DNA from: Alteromonadaceae bacterium
GTDB taxonomy: Bacteria; Pseudomonadota; Gammaproteobacteria; Enterobacterales; Alteromonadaceae
Reading direction: 5' to 3'
NCBI GenBank assembly: GCA_027013165.1
Contig: JALUXV010000530.1
Location: forward strand, 62,001-126,000
Length of the DNA stretch: 64,000 nt
Positions within the stretch are counted from its first letter, which is position 1; each line of letters begins with the position of its first letter. The notes under the pieces were generated by a model. The model did no database searches. It was not told the DNA's origin and saw only the letters and a list, made by a program, of their open reading frames with translations. Shown piece by piece: positions 42,687 through 51,955 of the stretch. Made by a program: the position numbers and the translations under genes.

Positions 42687-44162
42687 TTAGGCGGAAAGTA
42701 AGTGGCTGAGCGAAATATTGCTACTAACACCATTTTCTTCGATATCGATATGCGCTTCTAAATTAGCCATATTAACAGTCAATTGCGCTGTATCTTTACC
42801 CTGCTGCCAACGTAACGTTAAGCCATCATCATTCAGCGCCACGCTAAATTCACCATCAAATGCTGCACCTTGATTACGTAGCTTGATCAGTTTAACCAAT
42901 GCTTTTACCACTGGTTTTTCCAACGCGCTTTCAATGTAATCAGTGTTCAAGTGAGGACGATTAATATCCCGGCCAACATTCGTTTTAGCCAACAACTCCA
43001 TATCGTTTGTCGCCGCTAAAAAACCACCGTAGTAAACTTGAGGAATACCAGGGCTAAAGAATTGAATTGCTCTGGCTAGTAGATACTGATAATCATCCTG
43101 CCCTAACGCATCATAATAGGTGCAGTTGATCTGATACAAATCCACATTGCTCGCCGCCGCGCCTGTCGCCTGCTTTGATTGCTCTTTAGAGTTTTTGTGA
43201 ATGCCCTCAACAAGTGCGTCAATTTGACTTTCAGTGAGCAACCCGGCTTTGTCACCACTCGGGCCAACATCTACGATGCCAATGCCATCGTGAGTGTCTA
43301 ATACAGTAAAACAATTACGTGGAGAGATAGACAACCAATGGGCCAGTGCATCTGCATTCTTGCTGAACAGCGTATGCAAAACCAATGGAGGTAAGGCGAA
43401 ATCGTATACACTGTCACAACGCTCGGCAATGGCTATTTGCGTTTCATAGTGACTATGTATTTCAACCAAACATTGCATATCCATTTTTCTTGCGCGATCG
43501 CTTAAGTCTTCGATGAAGCCAAAGGTTTCTTCTAGCATGAAACAGCTGCTACCCGCTCGCTTAATAGCGTAGCCCGCAGCATCAAGGCGAATAAGGTCAA
43601 TATTGCTGGTAGTAAATGCGTTAAGTATGGATGTTAGGTAACGCTGGCCTAAATCAGACTCTACGTCGATATCAATCTGATTTGACGTAAATGTTGTCCA
43701 GAAAGGTACGGTTTCATTGTCGCCCACTATGTAATCGGAAAAACAGGGAGTGGGACGAGGACGAAACACTTTGTCGATGTCTGATGCATTGTCTTCATTG
43801 AAAATAGACCCTTTTGTCAGGAACAAAGGCCAGTACTCAGAACGCGCGCCACGGTTTAACACGTCTTGAAACTCGTCGCTTTGTGCAGACATATGATTCA
43901 CGATGAGATCGGCCATAATATTTACCGAAGTTCCCATCCCTTTCACGTCTTCCCAATTGCCTAAACGGCTGTCGACAGTGGTGTGATCTATGGGGTCAAA
44001 ACCGGCATCTTCACCATCAAAAGGATAGTAAAAAGGCAGAATATGAACGCCAGTAAATAGCCCTTCGAACTGCTTATTCAGTAGGGTATTAAGCCCGGAA
44101 ATTGTGCCTTCGCCCAACCTATCAGCATAGGTAATAAGTTGAACGCCGTTACGTACAGACAT
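42687..44162 (-). CDS. Sucrose phosphorylase (GH13_18)
   Basis: The 491 residues match Bifidobacterium and Leuconostoc sucrose phosphorylases from the start: VQLITYADRLGEGTI, then GVHILPFYYPFDG and DAGFDPIDH at 52-60. Catalytic residues follow the family spacing: nucleophile D194 in IRLDAAGY, acid/base E234 in CLVEIHSH and D292 in DTHDGIG, each two positions later than in B. adolescentis. It converts sucrose and phosphate to alpha-glucose-1-phosphate and fructose in the cytoplasm, conserving the bond energy. There is no signal peptide. Its fructokinase partner ends 15 bases before it. Glucosylglycerate or sucrose-6-phosphate phosphorylases are related, but the active-site loops and gene neighbours favour sucrose. 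Confidence 0.9.
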   Translation of the reverse strand: MSVRNGVQLITYADRLGEGTISGLNTLLNKQFEGLFTGVHILPFYYPFDGEDAGFDPIDHTTVDSRLGNWEDVKGMGTSVNIMADLIVNHMSAQSDEFQDVLNRGARSEYWPLFLTKGSIFNEDNASDIDKVFRPRPTPCFSDYIVGDNETVPFWTTFTSNQIDIDVESDLGQRYLTSILNAFTTSNIDLIRLDAAGYAIKRAGSSCFMLEETFGFIEDLSDRARKMDMQCLVEIHSHYETQIAIAERCDSVYDFALPPLVLHTLFSKNADALAHWLSISPRNCFTVLDTHDGIGIVDVGPSGDKAGLLTESQIDALVEGIHKNSKEQSKQATGAAASNVDLYQINCTYYDALGQDDYQYLLARAIQFFSPGIPQVYYGGFLAATNDMELLAKTNVGRDINRPHLNTDYIESALEKPVVKALVKLIKLRNQGAAFDGEFSVALNDDGLTLRWQQGKDTAQLTVNMANLEAHIDIEENGVSSNISLSHLLSA

Positions 44163-44176
44163 GAAAAAATCTCCAA

Positions 44177-45061
44177 TTACGCTGGCGCGATATTCTTCGC
44201 TAGTGCGAAAGCGCCGAAAAGGCCACTGATATCTCCTAATTGCGGAGGCACAATGACGTCACTGATAGACAAATGTGGTGGTAGCGTTAAATAGCCGTGA
44301 AGAGACTGGCTCGTTGCCTCGATAACTCTTGGTAACAAGTGAGACTGAGCCATAACTCCACCACCCATAATAATTTTTTGTGGTGATAAACTAACAAGCA
44401 AGTTATGACAAACTTGCGCGAGCACTTCTACTTGACGCGTCCATGCGGGGTGGCTGGGTTCAAAAGTATGTGCTGGCTGCCCCCACATATGCTCCATTGA
44501 ACGCCCTGCAGCATATCCCTCAGCACAGTTTTCATGGAATGGACAATGCCCTGTTACCCCGTCGATTTTGGGGAGTAACATATGTCCGATTTCAGGGTGA
44601 ACCAGTCCATGTAGCGGCTTACCATTGATAATAACGCCACCGCCTAAGCCGGTACCAACGGTGATGTATACTAAGCTTTCACAGTTTTGCCCTGCACCCC
44701 AAGTATACTCGGCAAGACCAGCGCCATTAACATCAGTGTCTAGTGCAACAGGACAATTCAAAGCGTCGGCCAGTGGACCAATCAAATCAATGTTCGACCA
44801 ATTGGGTTTTGGCGTAGCTGTGATATACCCGTAAGTAGGTGAACGTTTATCTAGATCTAGTGGGCCAAAGCTAGCCACTCCTAGCGCTTCAAATTGCATA
44901 CCCTTGTCACGCTGGGCTTGAAAGAAATCAATGGTCCATGACAAGGTTTCGTCTGGCGTAGTAGTGTCTAACCGGATGGAGTCTAACTTATTTCGATTTT
45001 CATCAAAAATAGCGCAGTTGAATTTAGTACCACCGGCTTCAATAGCTGCGTATATCTTCAT
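44177..45061 (-). CDS. ROK-family fructokinase
   Basis: The protein has 294 residues. The N-terminal phosphate loop is AAIEAGGTKFNCAIF (5-19). D110 in DTDVNGAGLAE is the catalytic base, and GTGLGGGVI follows. The ROK zinc site is H160, C173, H176 and C179 in the pattern GHCPFHENC. The GTK(F) motif with the Zn module is that of Mak-type and Bacillus-type fructokinases. It would phosphorylate the fructose released by sucrose phosphorylase to fructose-6-phosphate. Its ATG shares a base with the MFS gene's stop region, so the genes are translationally coupled. Confidence 0.9.
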   Translation of the reverse strand: MKIYAAIEAGGTKFNCAIFDENRNKLDSIRLDTTTPDETLSWTIDFFQAQRDKGMQFEALGVASFGPLDLDKRSPTYGYITATPKPNWSNIDLIGPLADALNCPVALDTDVNGAGLAEYTWGAGQNCESLVYITVGTGLGGGVIINGKPLHGLVHPEIGHMLLPKIDGVTGHCPFHENCAEGYAAGRSMEHMWGQPAHTFEPSHPAWTRQVEVLAQVCHNLLVSLSPQKIIMGGGVMAQSHLLPRVIEATSQSLHGYLTLPPHLSISDVIVPPQLGDISGLFGAFALAKNIAPA

Positions 45062-46338
45062 TATATTTCTCTATTTCCGTATTCTTGCTGTTCAATAAGC
45101 GCGAGCCGCTCTTTAGTGGGCTGTGCAATAGCGTTATAAAGCAACCCAACAAACAACAGTATGGAAAACCCAGTTGCGACGATGAATCCGTATTTGGCAT
45201 CACCACCATTGGCATCACTTACCACCCCCATAATAAAAGGGCCCGCCGCAGCACCAGCCGCAGTGAAAAACAAGATAACACCAGCCACCGAGCCATGCTG
45301 TCGCTTCTCAAAGCAGCTAATACCTTTAGAATTAAACGTTGGATAAATAACTGACATAAAAATACCGCTGAGAGGGAACAAATACACTGCCGTTGTTGGA
45401 CCTGCGATTAACCCAACAGTAAAACATGCCATGATGGCGAAACTGAAAATCAGTAGAACTTTGGTCCATTCAAAATGTTGCATCATCCAAATACCTACAA
45501 AGCGACCTGCAGCTCGTAATGCAAAGAATGCCGACACCGAATAAATGGCCAACATCTGAGTGCTTGAATTGGTATAACAGGCATAAATGTCCGCACCACT
45601 GGAAGCTTCGCAAATAAGGTAGCTAGGCATCCACACATATATTGCGCTCTCAGCTGCAACATAAAGGAATGCCCCCAAAGAAAAACCAAGTGCATATGGG
45701 TCTTTAAGTAGCTTTAGGCTGTCTATGAGTCGGGTAGGCTTAACTTGCTTGCTTTCATGTTGTGGATATTTCACTAATAGCGCCATAGCTATCAGTACAG
45801 TACATAAACCACCGGCAATTACGTATAGCCAAGTCCAATGTACGCCCTGAGATATCAACCAAGCGACCAAGATAGGGCCAATAATCGCCCCAACACCAAA
45901 GAAAGCTTCAGCACCATTCATAGTGCCGGTATGCTCCTTGGTAGAACGAGATATGTCGCCAATTAGCGCAAGGGCTGCAGTTTTAAACACGCCTACCGCA
46001 AGACCCGACAGAGTGATTAAACTTAATATAAACGAGAAAGTATTTCCCACTAGAAATAGGTAACAAGACAAGGCAAAGAGCGCCAGCCCCAACACTAGCG
46101 TTTTCTTGCGGCCGAATTTGTCAGCCAGAAAACCCAAAAATAACCCAGAAAAGGCAATGCCAATCATAAACAAAGAATGCATTAAGCTGGCTTGAGTATT
46201 CGTTACTCCAAACTCAATTTTCACTTCTTTGATGATTTCACCTACCGAATCTGATGTCATGGCAAACATCATAAACATTAAATAGGTTAGCCAGCGGATA
46301 AGCGTTAAGTTGTGCTCGCCTGTTTTGTGCGTTGTCAT
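45061..46338 (-). CDS. MFS transporter of the sucrose operon
   Basis: The 425 residues form about 12 membrane segments. The MFS loop motif GFLADKFGRKKTL lies between segments 2 and 3 (about 59-71). It is in the same operon as the fructokinase and sucrose phosphorylase, with the TonB receptor upstream, so it should take sucrose across the inner membrane. It is not closely similar in its motifs to the GPH transporter at 2618 or the FucP-like one at 13632, so the window has three unrelated types plus the sugar porter at 50309. Substrate assignment is by context only. Confidence 0.85.
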   Translation of the reverse strand: MTTHKTGEHNLTLIRWLTYLMFMMFAMTSDSVGEIIKEVKIEFGVTNTQASLMHSLFMIGIAFSGLFLGFLADKFGRKKTLVLGLALFALSCYLFLVGNTFSFILSLITLSGLAVGVFKTAALALIGDISRSTKEHTGTMNGAEAFFGVGAIIGPILVAWLISQGVHWTWLYVIAGGLCTVLIAMALLVKYPQHESKQVKPTRLIDSLKLLKDPYALGFSLGAFLYVAAESAIYVWMPSYLICEASSGADIYACYTNSSTQMLAIYSVSAFFALRAAGRFVGIWMMQHFEWTKVLLIFSFAIMACFTVGLIAGPTTAVYLFPLSGIFMSVIYPTFNSKGISCFEKRQHGSVAGVILFFTAAGAAAGPFIMGVVSDANGGDAKYGFIVATGFSILLFVGLLYNAIAQPTKERLALIEQQEYGNREI

Positions 46339-46408
46339 GAATTACCTTTAGAAATCAAGATTAACAAGACGCTGAGCCACGAGGTATTCGCTCGTGGCTC
46401 TTACTCGC

Positions 46409-48913
46409 TTAATAGAAAGCGTATTTCAACTGAAGTGAAGACGTTCTACCATTAATCGGTCTTGCGCGGATAATGTCACCTGCAAGCGCCGATGCCTCCT
46501 CAGATTCTGTAATAACAAATTCATCAGTGGCATTGTTGACATTCAAAGACACAGAGAACTGCTCAGACACATACCAAGTAGCAAATAAGTTAGTCACTAC
46601 ATAAGCGTCTTGCTTAAGCTCGTTTGAGTCTTGAACATAGTAATCTGTCGAACCCTGAAATGATGCACCTACTACAAAGTCTTCAAACTCGTACTGAGGG
46701 ATCACTGTGTAAATAAAATCAGCTTGGCGACGAGGGGTTTTACCAACAAGTGCTGGGTTAAACTTATCGTCACTGATTTCAGCATCAGTCCAAGTAGCAT
46801 TACCCGCCACTGAGAAACCGTTGTCGAAATTGTAGCGCCCTTCTAACTCAAGCCCAGTGGCTTCGTATTCACGAATAAACGTTAGTCCACTGGTTACTTC
46901 CGCTTGGGTGTCTTGAGTCACTGTGTTAAACAAAGTGGCATTTAGGTGGAAATCACGAGTTCCGTATTTTACACCCACTTCAAGCTGTTCTGTTTCGTCG
47001 AAACCAGAAGTAGTGCTTGTAAGGCTACCATCGCCATTCAGTGTACCAGCAATCTGTAGAAGCCTATCTGCAAGTGCTCGACCACCTTCACTGTAACGAC
47101 CAAAGAAAGTTACCTCATCGCTTAAGAGATACGAGCCACCCAATGAAAATGAGGTATTACTAGCTTCATAATTAACCATTTGACTCGCCGCACCGGCGCG
47201 ATTTAAGTTAATTACGCCACCGCCAAAACCAAAGCCATTTGAGGCCGAAGCGTCTTCTGTGTTGCCAGCTATAACACCATCACCATTGAGGTCGTAATCC
47301 GTATTACCACCACAGCAAGCGTTTATAAGCTCACCATTGGCCTTCACTGTATCGCGGCGGGCACTCACGTCGAACAACCAGTTATCACCAACTTCAAAAC
47401 CAATGTTCACATAAGGTGCAGTAGTGGTGTAATTTAGGTCCCATTCCCAAGATAGGAAACTAGGTGCCCACAAGCCTTGATTTACCAGCGCGTTACCGTC
47501 GGCATCTTCAATGTGAAGGTACTGAGAGTTACTGCCGTCTACCGTTTGAATAAAGGTATTCCAACTATTCCAACTAATCGCAATATCTTGCTTAGAGTAA
47601 TAATACCCAGCGGTGACTGACACGCCATTGTCGAACTCTTTGCGTAAGCTTAGGTCGTTTATCATGTTGCCTAAGTCATTGAATGTCGTATCGAATAACA
47701 GATTGAGAAACGCAAGACCGTTATAAGCTTCACCAGCACCTGGGCCATTGGCCAAAGTAACAGATGTTGACGAACAGTTGAATGGATTACCGTCGCCATC
47801 AAGTGCAGATGCACAAATATTACTGGCCATGCTGCTTGCCGACTGAGGGCCATAAGCACCAAAGGTATCTGTGAACGGTGATACAAATCCGCCGCTTACG
47901 TCTGATGTGCGGAACTTGTTCAATAAATAAAGTTCTTTAGCAACTTCTATATCGGCTTCGAAGCCAAAAGACGTAACTTGAGATTCGATACCATCGGTTA
48001 GATCGCGATTTACCGGATTGCCAAAAGCATCAAAGGTAGAAACATTTGTGGTATATGCTGAGTGTAGCGTTTGACTACTTGCATCAAAGTTTTCAACAGC
48101 ACCGTAGCTGCCATTACTTTCCACAAGTACAGGTGCTGGAAGATAGGTGGTAACTCTGTCATCTAACTGTTTAAAGTAAAAACGCAAGTGGCCATTATCT
48201 AATAGTTGAGTGACGTTAATCTTAACTTGTCCGCCTTGATCACCGTTGAAGCCCGTCTCTCGAGGACCTTCGCCGCCTCTTGCAAAGCCACCGATGTGGA
48301 AATACAGATCATCATTGATTTCGCCGCCGTAAGCAAAGTCTAATCTAAACTCTTCGTAATCTAGACCGAATGAGGTACCAATTGCACCGCCACCTTGTTC
48401 ACCTGTAGCGCTAATCATGTTGATTACACCACCCGGAGAGTTACTAGCAAAGGTTGACGCAGAGCCACCACGAACAGACTCTACCCGTTCAACTGACCAA
48501 TCGTAGCGTAAAAAGTTATCTGCATTGCCAAAGTTAATGTCGCCATACTCTAAGACCGGCAGACCGTCTTCATGAATTTGCATGAACTTTGAGCCACCAG
48601 TAGCGAGCGGAATGCCTCGAATAGTGATGTTGGCGTTACCGCCACCACCTGAGGATTCGGCGCGGATACCAGGTAGCGCTCTGAACACTTCAGCAGTTGA
48701 GCGCGGAGCAAGCTTAGCCACAGCTTCTTCATCAAACGAACTTACAGAAACGCTTGCCTCTTGAGCGGTAACGCCCGCTGGGCTTGCGGTTACAACAATC
48801 TGTTCGAAGCTTTCGGTAGCTTCTTTTTCTTGTGTATCTTGAGCATATGCCGCGCTGTTCAAACCAACTAAAACCGCTACGCTCAGTGAGTGTTTCTTAA
48901 ATGTGTTGTGCAT
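46409..48913 (-). CDS. TonB-dependent receptor of the sucrose operon
   Basis: The 834-residue outer-membrane protein has a signal peptide (ending SAAYA), a TonB box EQIVVTASP, a plug with ITIRGIPLATGGSKFMQ (about 98-114) and RGGSASTFASNSPGGVINMI (about 148-167), and a barrel ending in LQLKYAFY. A C-terminal Tyr after Phe is unusual but aromatic ends are normal. It heads an operon continuing with the MFS transporter (71 bases after), fructokinase and sucrose phosphorylase. Sucrose-specific TonB receptors are known in Xanthomonas (SuxA) and Shewanella (ScrO), and this one is probably their functional counterpart. Confidence 0.9.
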   Translation of the reverse strand: MHNTFKKHSLSVAVLVGLNSAAYAQDTQEKEATESFEQIVVTASPAGVTAQEASVSVSSFDEEAVAKLAPRSTAEVFRALPGIRAESSGGGGNANITIRGIPLATGGSKFMQIHEDGLPVLEYGDINFGNADNFLRYDWSVERVESVRGGSASTFASNSPGGVINMISATGEQGGGAIGTSFGLDYEEFRLDFAYGGEINDDLYFHIGGFARGGEGPRETGFNGDQGGQVKINVTQLLDNGHLRFYFKQLDDRVTTYLPAPVLVESNGSYGAVENFDASSQTLHSAYTTNVSTFDAFGNPVNRDLTDGIESQVTSFGFEADIEVAKELYLLNKFRTSDVSGGFVSPFTDTFGAYGPQSASSMASNICASALDGDGNPFNCSSTSVTLANGPGAGEAYNGLAFLNLLFDTTFNDLGNMINDLSLRKEFDNGVSVTAGYYYSKQDIAISWNSWNTFIQTVDGSNSQYLHIEDADGNALVNQGLWAPSFLSWEWDLNYTTTAPYVNIGFEVGDNWLFDVSARRDTVKANGELINACCGGNTDYDLNGDGVIAGNTEDASASNGFGFGGGVINLNRAGAASQMVNYEASNTSFSLGGSYLLSDEVTFFGRYSEGGRALADRLLQIAGTLNGDGSLTSTTSGFDETEQLEVGVKYGTRDFHLNATLFNTVTQDTQAEVTSGLTFIREYEATGLELEGRYNFDNGFSVAGNATWTDAEISDDKFNPALVGKTPRRQADFIYTVIPQYEFEDFVVGASFQGSTDYYVQDSNELKQDAYVVTNLFATWYVSEQFSVSLNVNNATDEFVITESEEASALAGDIIRARPINGRTSSLQLKYAFY

Positions 48914-49005
48914 CAGTATTCTCCAAAGCCATACAAAGCTCTCGAACGCTCGGGAAATCTTATCGAGCGAAATGAGAACAGCATTGTCAATTGTAAAAAC
49001 GTCTT

Positions 49006-49019
49006 CTTAATCGATTAAG
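49006..49019. promoter_or_regulatory. Candidate operator of the sucrose LacI-type repressor
   Basis: CTTAATCGATTAAG is a perfect 14-bp palindrome with a central CG, about 93 bases upstream of the TonB receptor start. It fits a LacI-family operator. Confidence 0.6.
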
Positions 49020-49250
49020 TTAAAGTTAGCAGGCATTGTTTTTTTTGTAAACAATTTGTTTTAAATCATTATTCAGTAAGAGCCTAAATCATTATTTTTA
49101 ATGCAAATAATTTTCGTAAAAAGTTTGTTTGGGGTAGCAACAATTGCCCATAACTTGGTCATAAAGGTAGTTTAAAGACATGAGAAAATGTAAGTAAACA
49201 GGTTGTAAAAATGCTTTCACTTAATGCAGTAACATAGTACAAATAACAAA

Positions 49251-49264
49251 TGCTACCGGTGGCA
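49251..49264. promoter_or_regulatory. LacI-type operator upstream of GH43
   Basis: TGCTACCGGTGGCA is a dyad with one mismatch and a central CG. It is 29 bases upstream of the GH43 start, where a repressor would block transcription. Confidence 0.6.
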
Positions 49265-49292
49265 AAAATCATACTGAGAGGTAAGTATCATC

Positions 49293-50294
49293 ATGAAAAG
49301 AGAATCTATTGTTAAATTGTTAGGTATGCTCGCCTTACCTTTAACTATGAATGCCAATGCGACCAACCCGCTCGACTTTGGCAGCGATTTGCTTACCGCA
49401 GATCCATCAGCTCATGTGTGGAATGATGGGAAAATGTACGTTTACACCTCTCATGATCTCAACTGTCAACCAGACTTTTTCATGCAAGATTGGCACGTAT
49501 TTTCCTCGACCAACCTCAAAGACTGGACTGCACACGGTCCTGTTCTCTCTGTAGATGACCTTACTTGGGCCGACAATTTTGCGTGGGCTCCAGACGCTGC
49601 ATACAAAAATGGCAAATACTACTTTGTGTTTCCCGCTGGTAGCGGTTTTAAAGACCGAGTAAATCCAGAAAACAGTACTAAGTGGATGGGCATTGGTATT
49701 GCAGAAAGTAACTCACCCACGGGGCCGTTTGAAGACAAAATTGGCGCCCCGCTATGGCAAACACCGTACGCCAACGATCCTGCGCTATTTATTGATGATG
49801 ACGACAAAGCCTATTTGTATTTTCATGGCAAAGACTTTGACTACAGGGTTGTTGAGTTAACTGACGATTTACGCAGTATCAAAGGTGACTTCATTAAAAT
49901 GGATATGGGAGGGTACGAACCCAAAATGGAGGGGCCTTGGGTGTTTAAAAGAAACGGGTTGTATTACTTCACCATGCCAGAGAACAACCGAGTGTTGACC
50001 TATTACACTTCCCAATCACCCACTGGACCCTGGGAGTACAAGGGGGTATTTATGGAGCAGGAGCATGAAAGTAACAACCACCATTCAATCGTAGAATACC
50101 AAGGCCAATGGATATTGTTTTATCACCGCTGGGTGGAAACTCCAGAACTAGAATGTGAAGCTCGTAAACGTCAACGACGTTCCGCCGCCGAATTCATTGA
50201 GTTTAACGAAGATGGCACGATTAAGCCGGTTGTAAGAACTAACGAAGGCGTTAGCCAGTTTAGCCAACGCCTTATAGAGTCCACCGAAAAGTAG
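49293..50294 (+). CDS. GH43-family glycoside hydrolase (arabinoside/xyloside type), exported
   Basis: The 333-residue protein has a signal peptide (about 1-23). The five-bladed propeller residues of GH43 are visible: base D37 in ADPSAH, D162 in NDPALF and acid E213 in KMEGPW. FAWAPDAAYKNGKYYF is the second-blade motif common to beta-xylosidases and alpha-L-arabinofuranosidases. The length suits a single catalytic domain without a carbohydrate-binding module. It is monocistronic and convergent with a sugar transporter that has a similar operator, so the two probably form a two-gene pathway for a pentose-containing oligosaccharide. Enzyme specificity cannot be set from sequence. Confidence 0.9.
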   Translation: MKRESIVKLLGMLALPLTMNANATNPLDFGSDLLTADPSAHVWNDGKMYVYTSHDLNCQPDFFMQDWHVFSSTNLKDWTAHGPVLSVDDLTWADNFAWAPDAAYKNGKYYFVFPAGSGFKDRVNPENSTKWMGIGIAESNSPTGPFEDKIGAPLWQTPYANDPALFIDDDDKAYLYFHGKDFDYRVVELTDDLRSIKGDFIKMDMGGYEPKMEGPWVFKRNGLYYFTMPENNRVLTYYTSQSPTGPWEYKGVFMEQEHESNNHHSIVEYQGQWILFYHRWVETPELECEARKRQRRSAAEFIEFNEDGTIKPVVRTNEGVSQFSQRLIESTEK

Positions 50295-50309
50295 AGGGTT
50301 ACCCTCTAC
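50291..50309. terminator. Compact two-way terminator overlapping both stop codons
   Basis: GTAGAGGGT (50291-50299) and ACCCTCTAC (50301-50309) form an inverted repeat around one base, in practice a 7-bp stem with a 5-base loop. It contains the GH43 stop and touches the stop of the opposite transporter gene. The minus strand continues TTTT. Confidence 0.65.
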
Positions 50310-51706
50310 TATCCTTGCATATTCTCAAGTTCAGTGCCCTTGGTTTCATAAACGAACTTCATCACGAATAACACAGAGATGAGGGCACTTAACCCATAGA
50401 AACCATAAGCACCTGCTAACCCTACCGACGTGAGCAGAATGGGGAACGTCATGGTAATAACAAAGTTGCTTCCCCATTGGGCAAAGCCACTTACAGCCAG
50501 CCCCGACCCGCGAATTTGGTTAGGGAACATTTCACCTAACATTACCCACATTACCGGCCCCCAAGAGATATTGAAGAAAAACACGTAAACATTAGCGGCC
50601 ACTAACGCAATAACACCATTATCGCCAAGTACTAGATCACCAGCATTGTCTACAGAAGCTGTGGCAAACACATACACCATGATCCCAAGTGCGGCAGTCA
50701 TTCCGATTGAACCCCATTTTAACAGTGGTTTACGGCCAATTTTATCGATAACCATAATGGTCACAATACAAGCAGCTATACTCACTGCCCCGCTAATAAT
50801 ATTGATAAGCAGTGCATCTGATTCGGAAAAACCCACCGCTTGCCACAGTACGGCGCCGTAGTAGAAAACCACATTAATGCCCACGAGTTGTTGGAAAGTG
50901 GCGAGTCCAATGCCAATCCAAACAATGGGTCGAATTCGCCCAGCCGCTTTATCGACAAGGTCACTTAATCGAGGAGCGTGATCATCAGCCAATGAGGCTT
51001 CAATGTCGCTCACTTTTGTATGGCCTTCTTGCTCACCAAACAGCTTACTCAGTACCTTAGTAGCTTGCTCTCGCTTACCGCTCGACACCAAGAATCGAGG
51101 GCTTTCAGGAATAAACAATAGCATTACAAAAAACAATAGAGCAGGTGCTAACTCCATCCAGAACATCCAACGCCACGCTTCAAAACCTAGCCAGAACGCC
51201 TCAGTTGATAAACCAGCAGCCCCTGCTAGTAAGTAATTGCTAACAAACGCACAAAACAGCCCAGAAATAATCGCCACTTGTTGAATAGTAATAAGCATAC
51301 CGCGGTATTTTGCCGGGGCTATTTCACTGATATAGGCGGGAGACATTACCGACGCCGCACCAACCGCAATACCACCAATAACACGATAGACGACAAACTC
51401 CATACTAGTTTGTGCCACACCAGAACCCCAAGCCGAAACAATAAACAGTATTGCAGCGACAATAAGTAAACTTCTGCGACCGAATTTGTCGGCTAGCCCA
51501 CCTGCAAAAAAGGCCCCGAAAGCACACCCCAACAACATGCTAGATACATTGAATCCAGTGCCGATACTTTCAGAATTAAACGCTTGTTGAAGGCCATCAA
51601 CAGTGCCGTTAATTACGCCACTATCAAACCCAAATAAAAAACCACCAATGGTGGCAACTAAACTTATAAGTACAATAAACCCGATATTGTGCGATTGGCT
51701 GTCCAT
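50309..51706 (-). CDS. Sugar-porter family MFS transporter (XylE/GalP type)
   Basis: The protein has 465 residues and about 12 segments. Sugar porter motifs are complete: FGFDSGVINGTV in the first segment, GGLADKFGRRSLL in loop 2-3, PESPRFLV in the central loop (about 213-220) and DKIGRKPLL in loop 8-9. Segment 7 has QQLVGINVVFYYG, a feature shared with XylE and GLUT proteins. It would import a monosaccharide, probably a pentose or glucose, with protons. It is convergent with GH43 and has a LacI-type dyad 13 bases before its start. Confidence 0.92.
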   Translation of the reverse strand: MDSQSHNIGFIVLISLVATIGGFLFGFDSGVINGTVDGLQQAFNSESIGTGFNVSSMLLGCAFGAFFAGGLADKFGRRSLLIVAAILFIVSAWGSGVAQTSMEFVVYRVIGGIAVGAASVMSPAYISEIAPAKYRGMLITIQQVAIISGLFCAFVSNYLLAGAAGLSTEAFWLGFEAWRWMFWMELAPALLFFVMLLFIPESPRFLVSSGKREQATKVLSKLFGEQEGHTKVSDIEASLADDHAPRLSDLVDKAAGRIRPIVWIGIGLATFQQLVGINVVFYYGAVLWQAVGFSESDALLINIISGAVSIAACIVTIMVIDKIGRKPLLKWGSIGMTAALGIMVYVFATASVDNAGDLVLGDNGVIALVAANVYVFFFNISWGPVMWVMLGEMFPNQIRGSGLAVSGFAQWGSNFVITMTFPILLTSVGLAGAYGFYGLSALISVLFVMKFVYETKGTELENMQG

Positions 51707-51718
51707 AGAACTCTCATT

Positions 51719-51732
51719 TGTAACCGATTACT
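51719..51732. promoter_or_regulatory. LacI-type operator upstream of the sugar-porter gene
   Basis: TGTAACCGATTACT contains the dyad GTAACCGATTAC (one central mismatch). The ACCG core matches that of the GH43 operator, so one unlinked repressor may control both. Confidence 0.5.
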
Positions 51733-51955
51733 TTTTTTTACAAAAATATAACAATGGCACAATAAGTAGAAGTTGTTTCAAGGTTTTACGTAAAGGCAAA
51801 ACTAAAATTCACAAACCACCAGTAAGCTTTAATGAGTAAATATCCAGTGGAATATAACGCCTTTCTGTCCGAGCTTCTTCGTTGTGAGCCACACTAGCTA
51901 ACAGCATCGCGTTCAGCCCAGGATTGATTTATTGATGAAATAAAGGCTAATTCAC

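Larger units (their letters stand above)
48914..49292. other. Divergent promoter region of the sucrose TonB receptor and GH43 genes
   Basis: These 379 bases hold the dyads at 49006-49019 and 49251-49264. The middle part is very AT-rich with T and A runs. I see no small gene. Confidence 0.7.

Noticed and set aside
49204-49219. TGTAA...GCTTTCA resembling the glucan operator, upstream of GH43
   Set aside because: The two halves are two bases too far apart and the central AGCGCT is absent, so it is probably chance.
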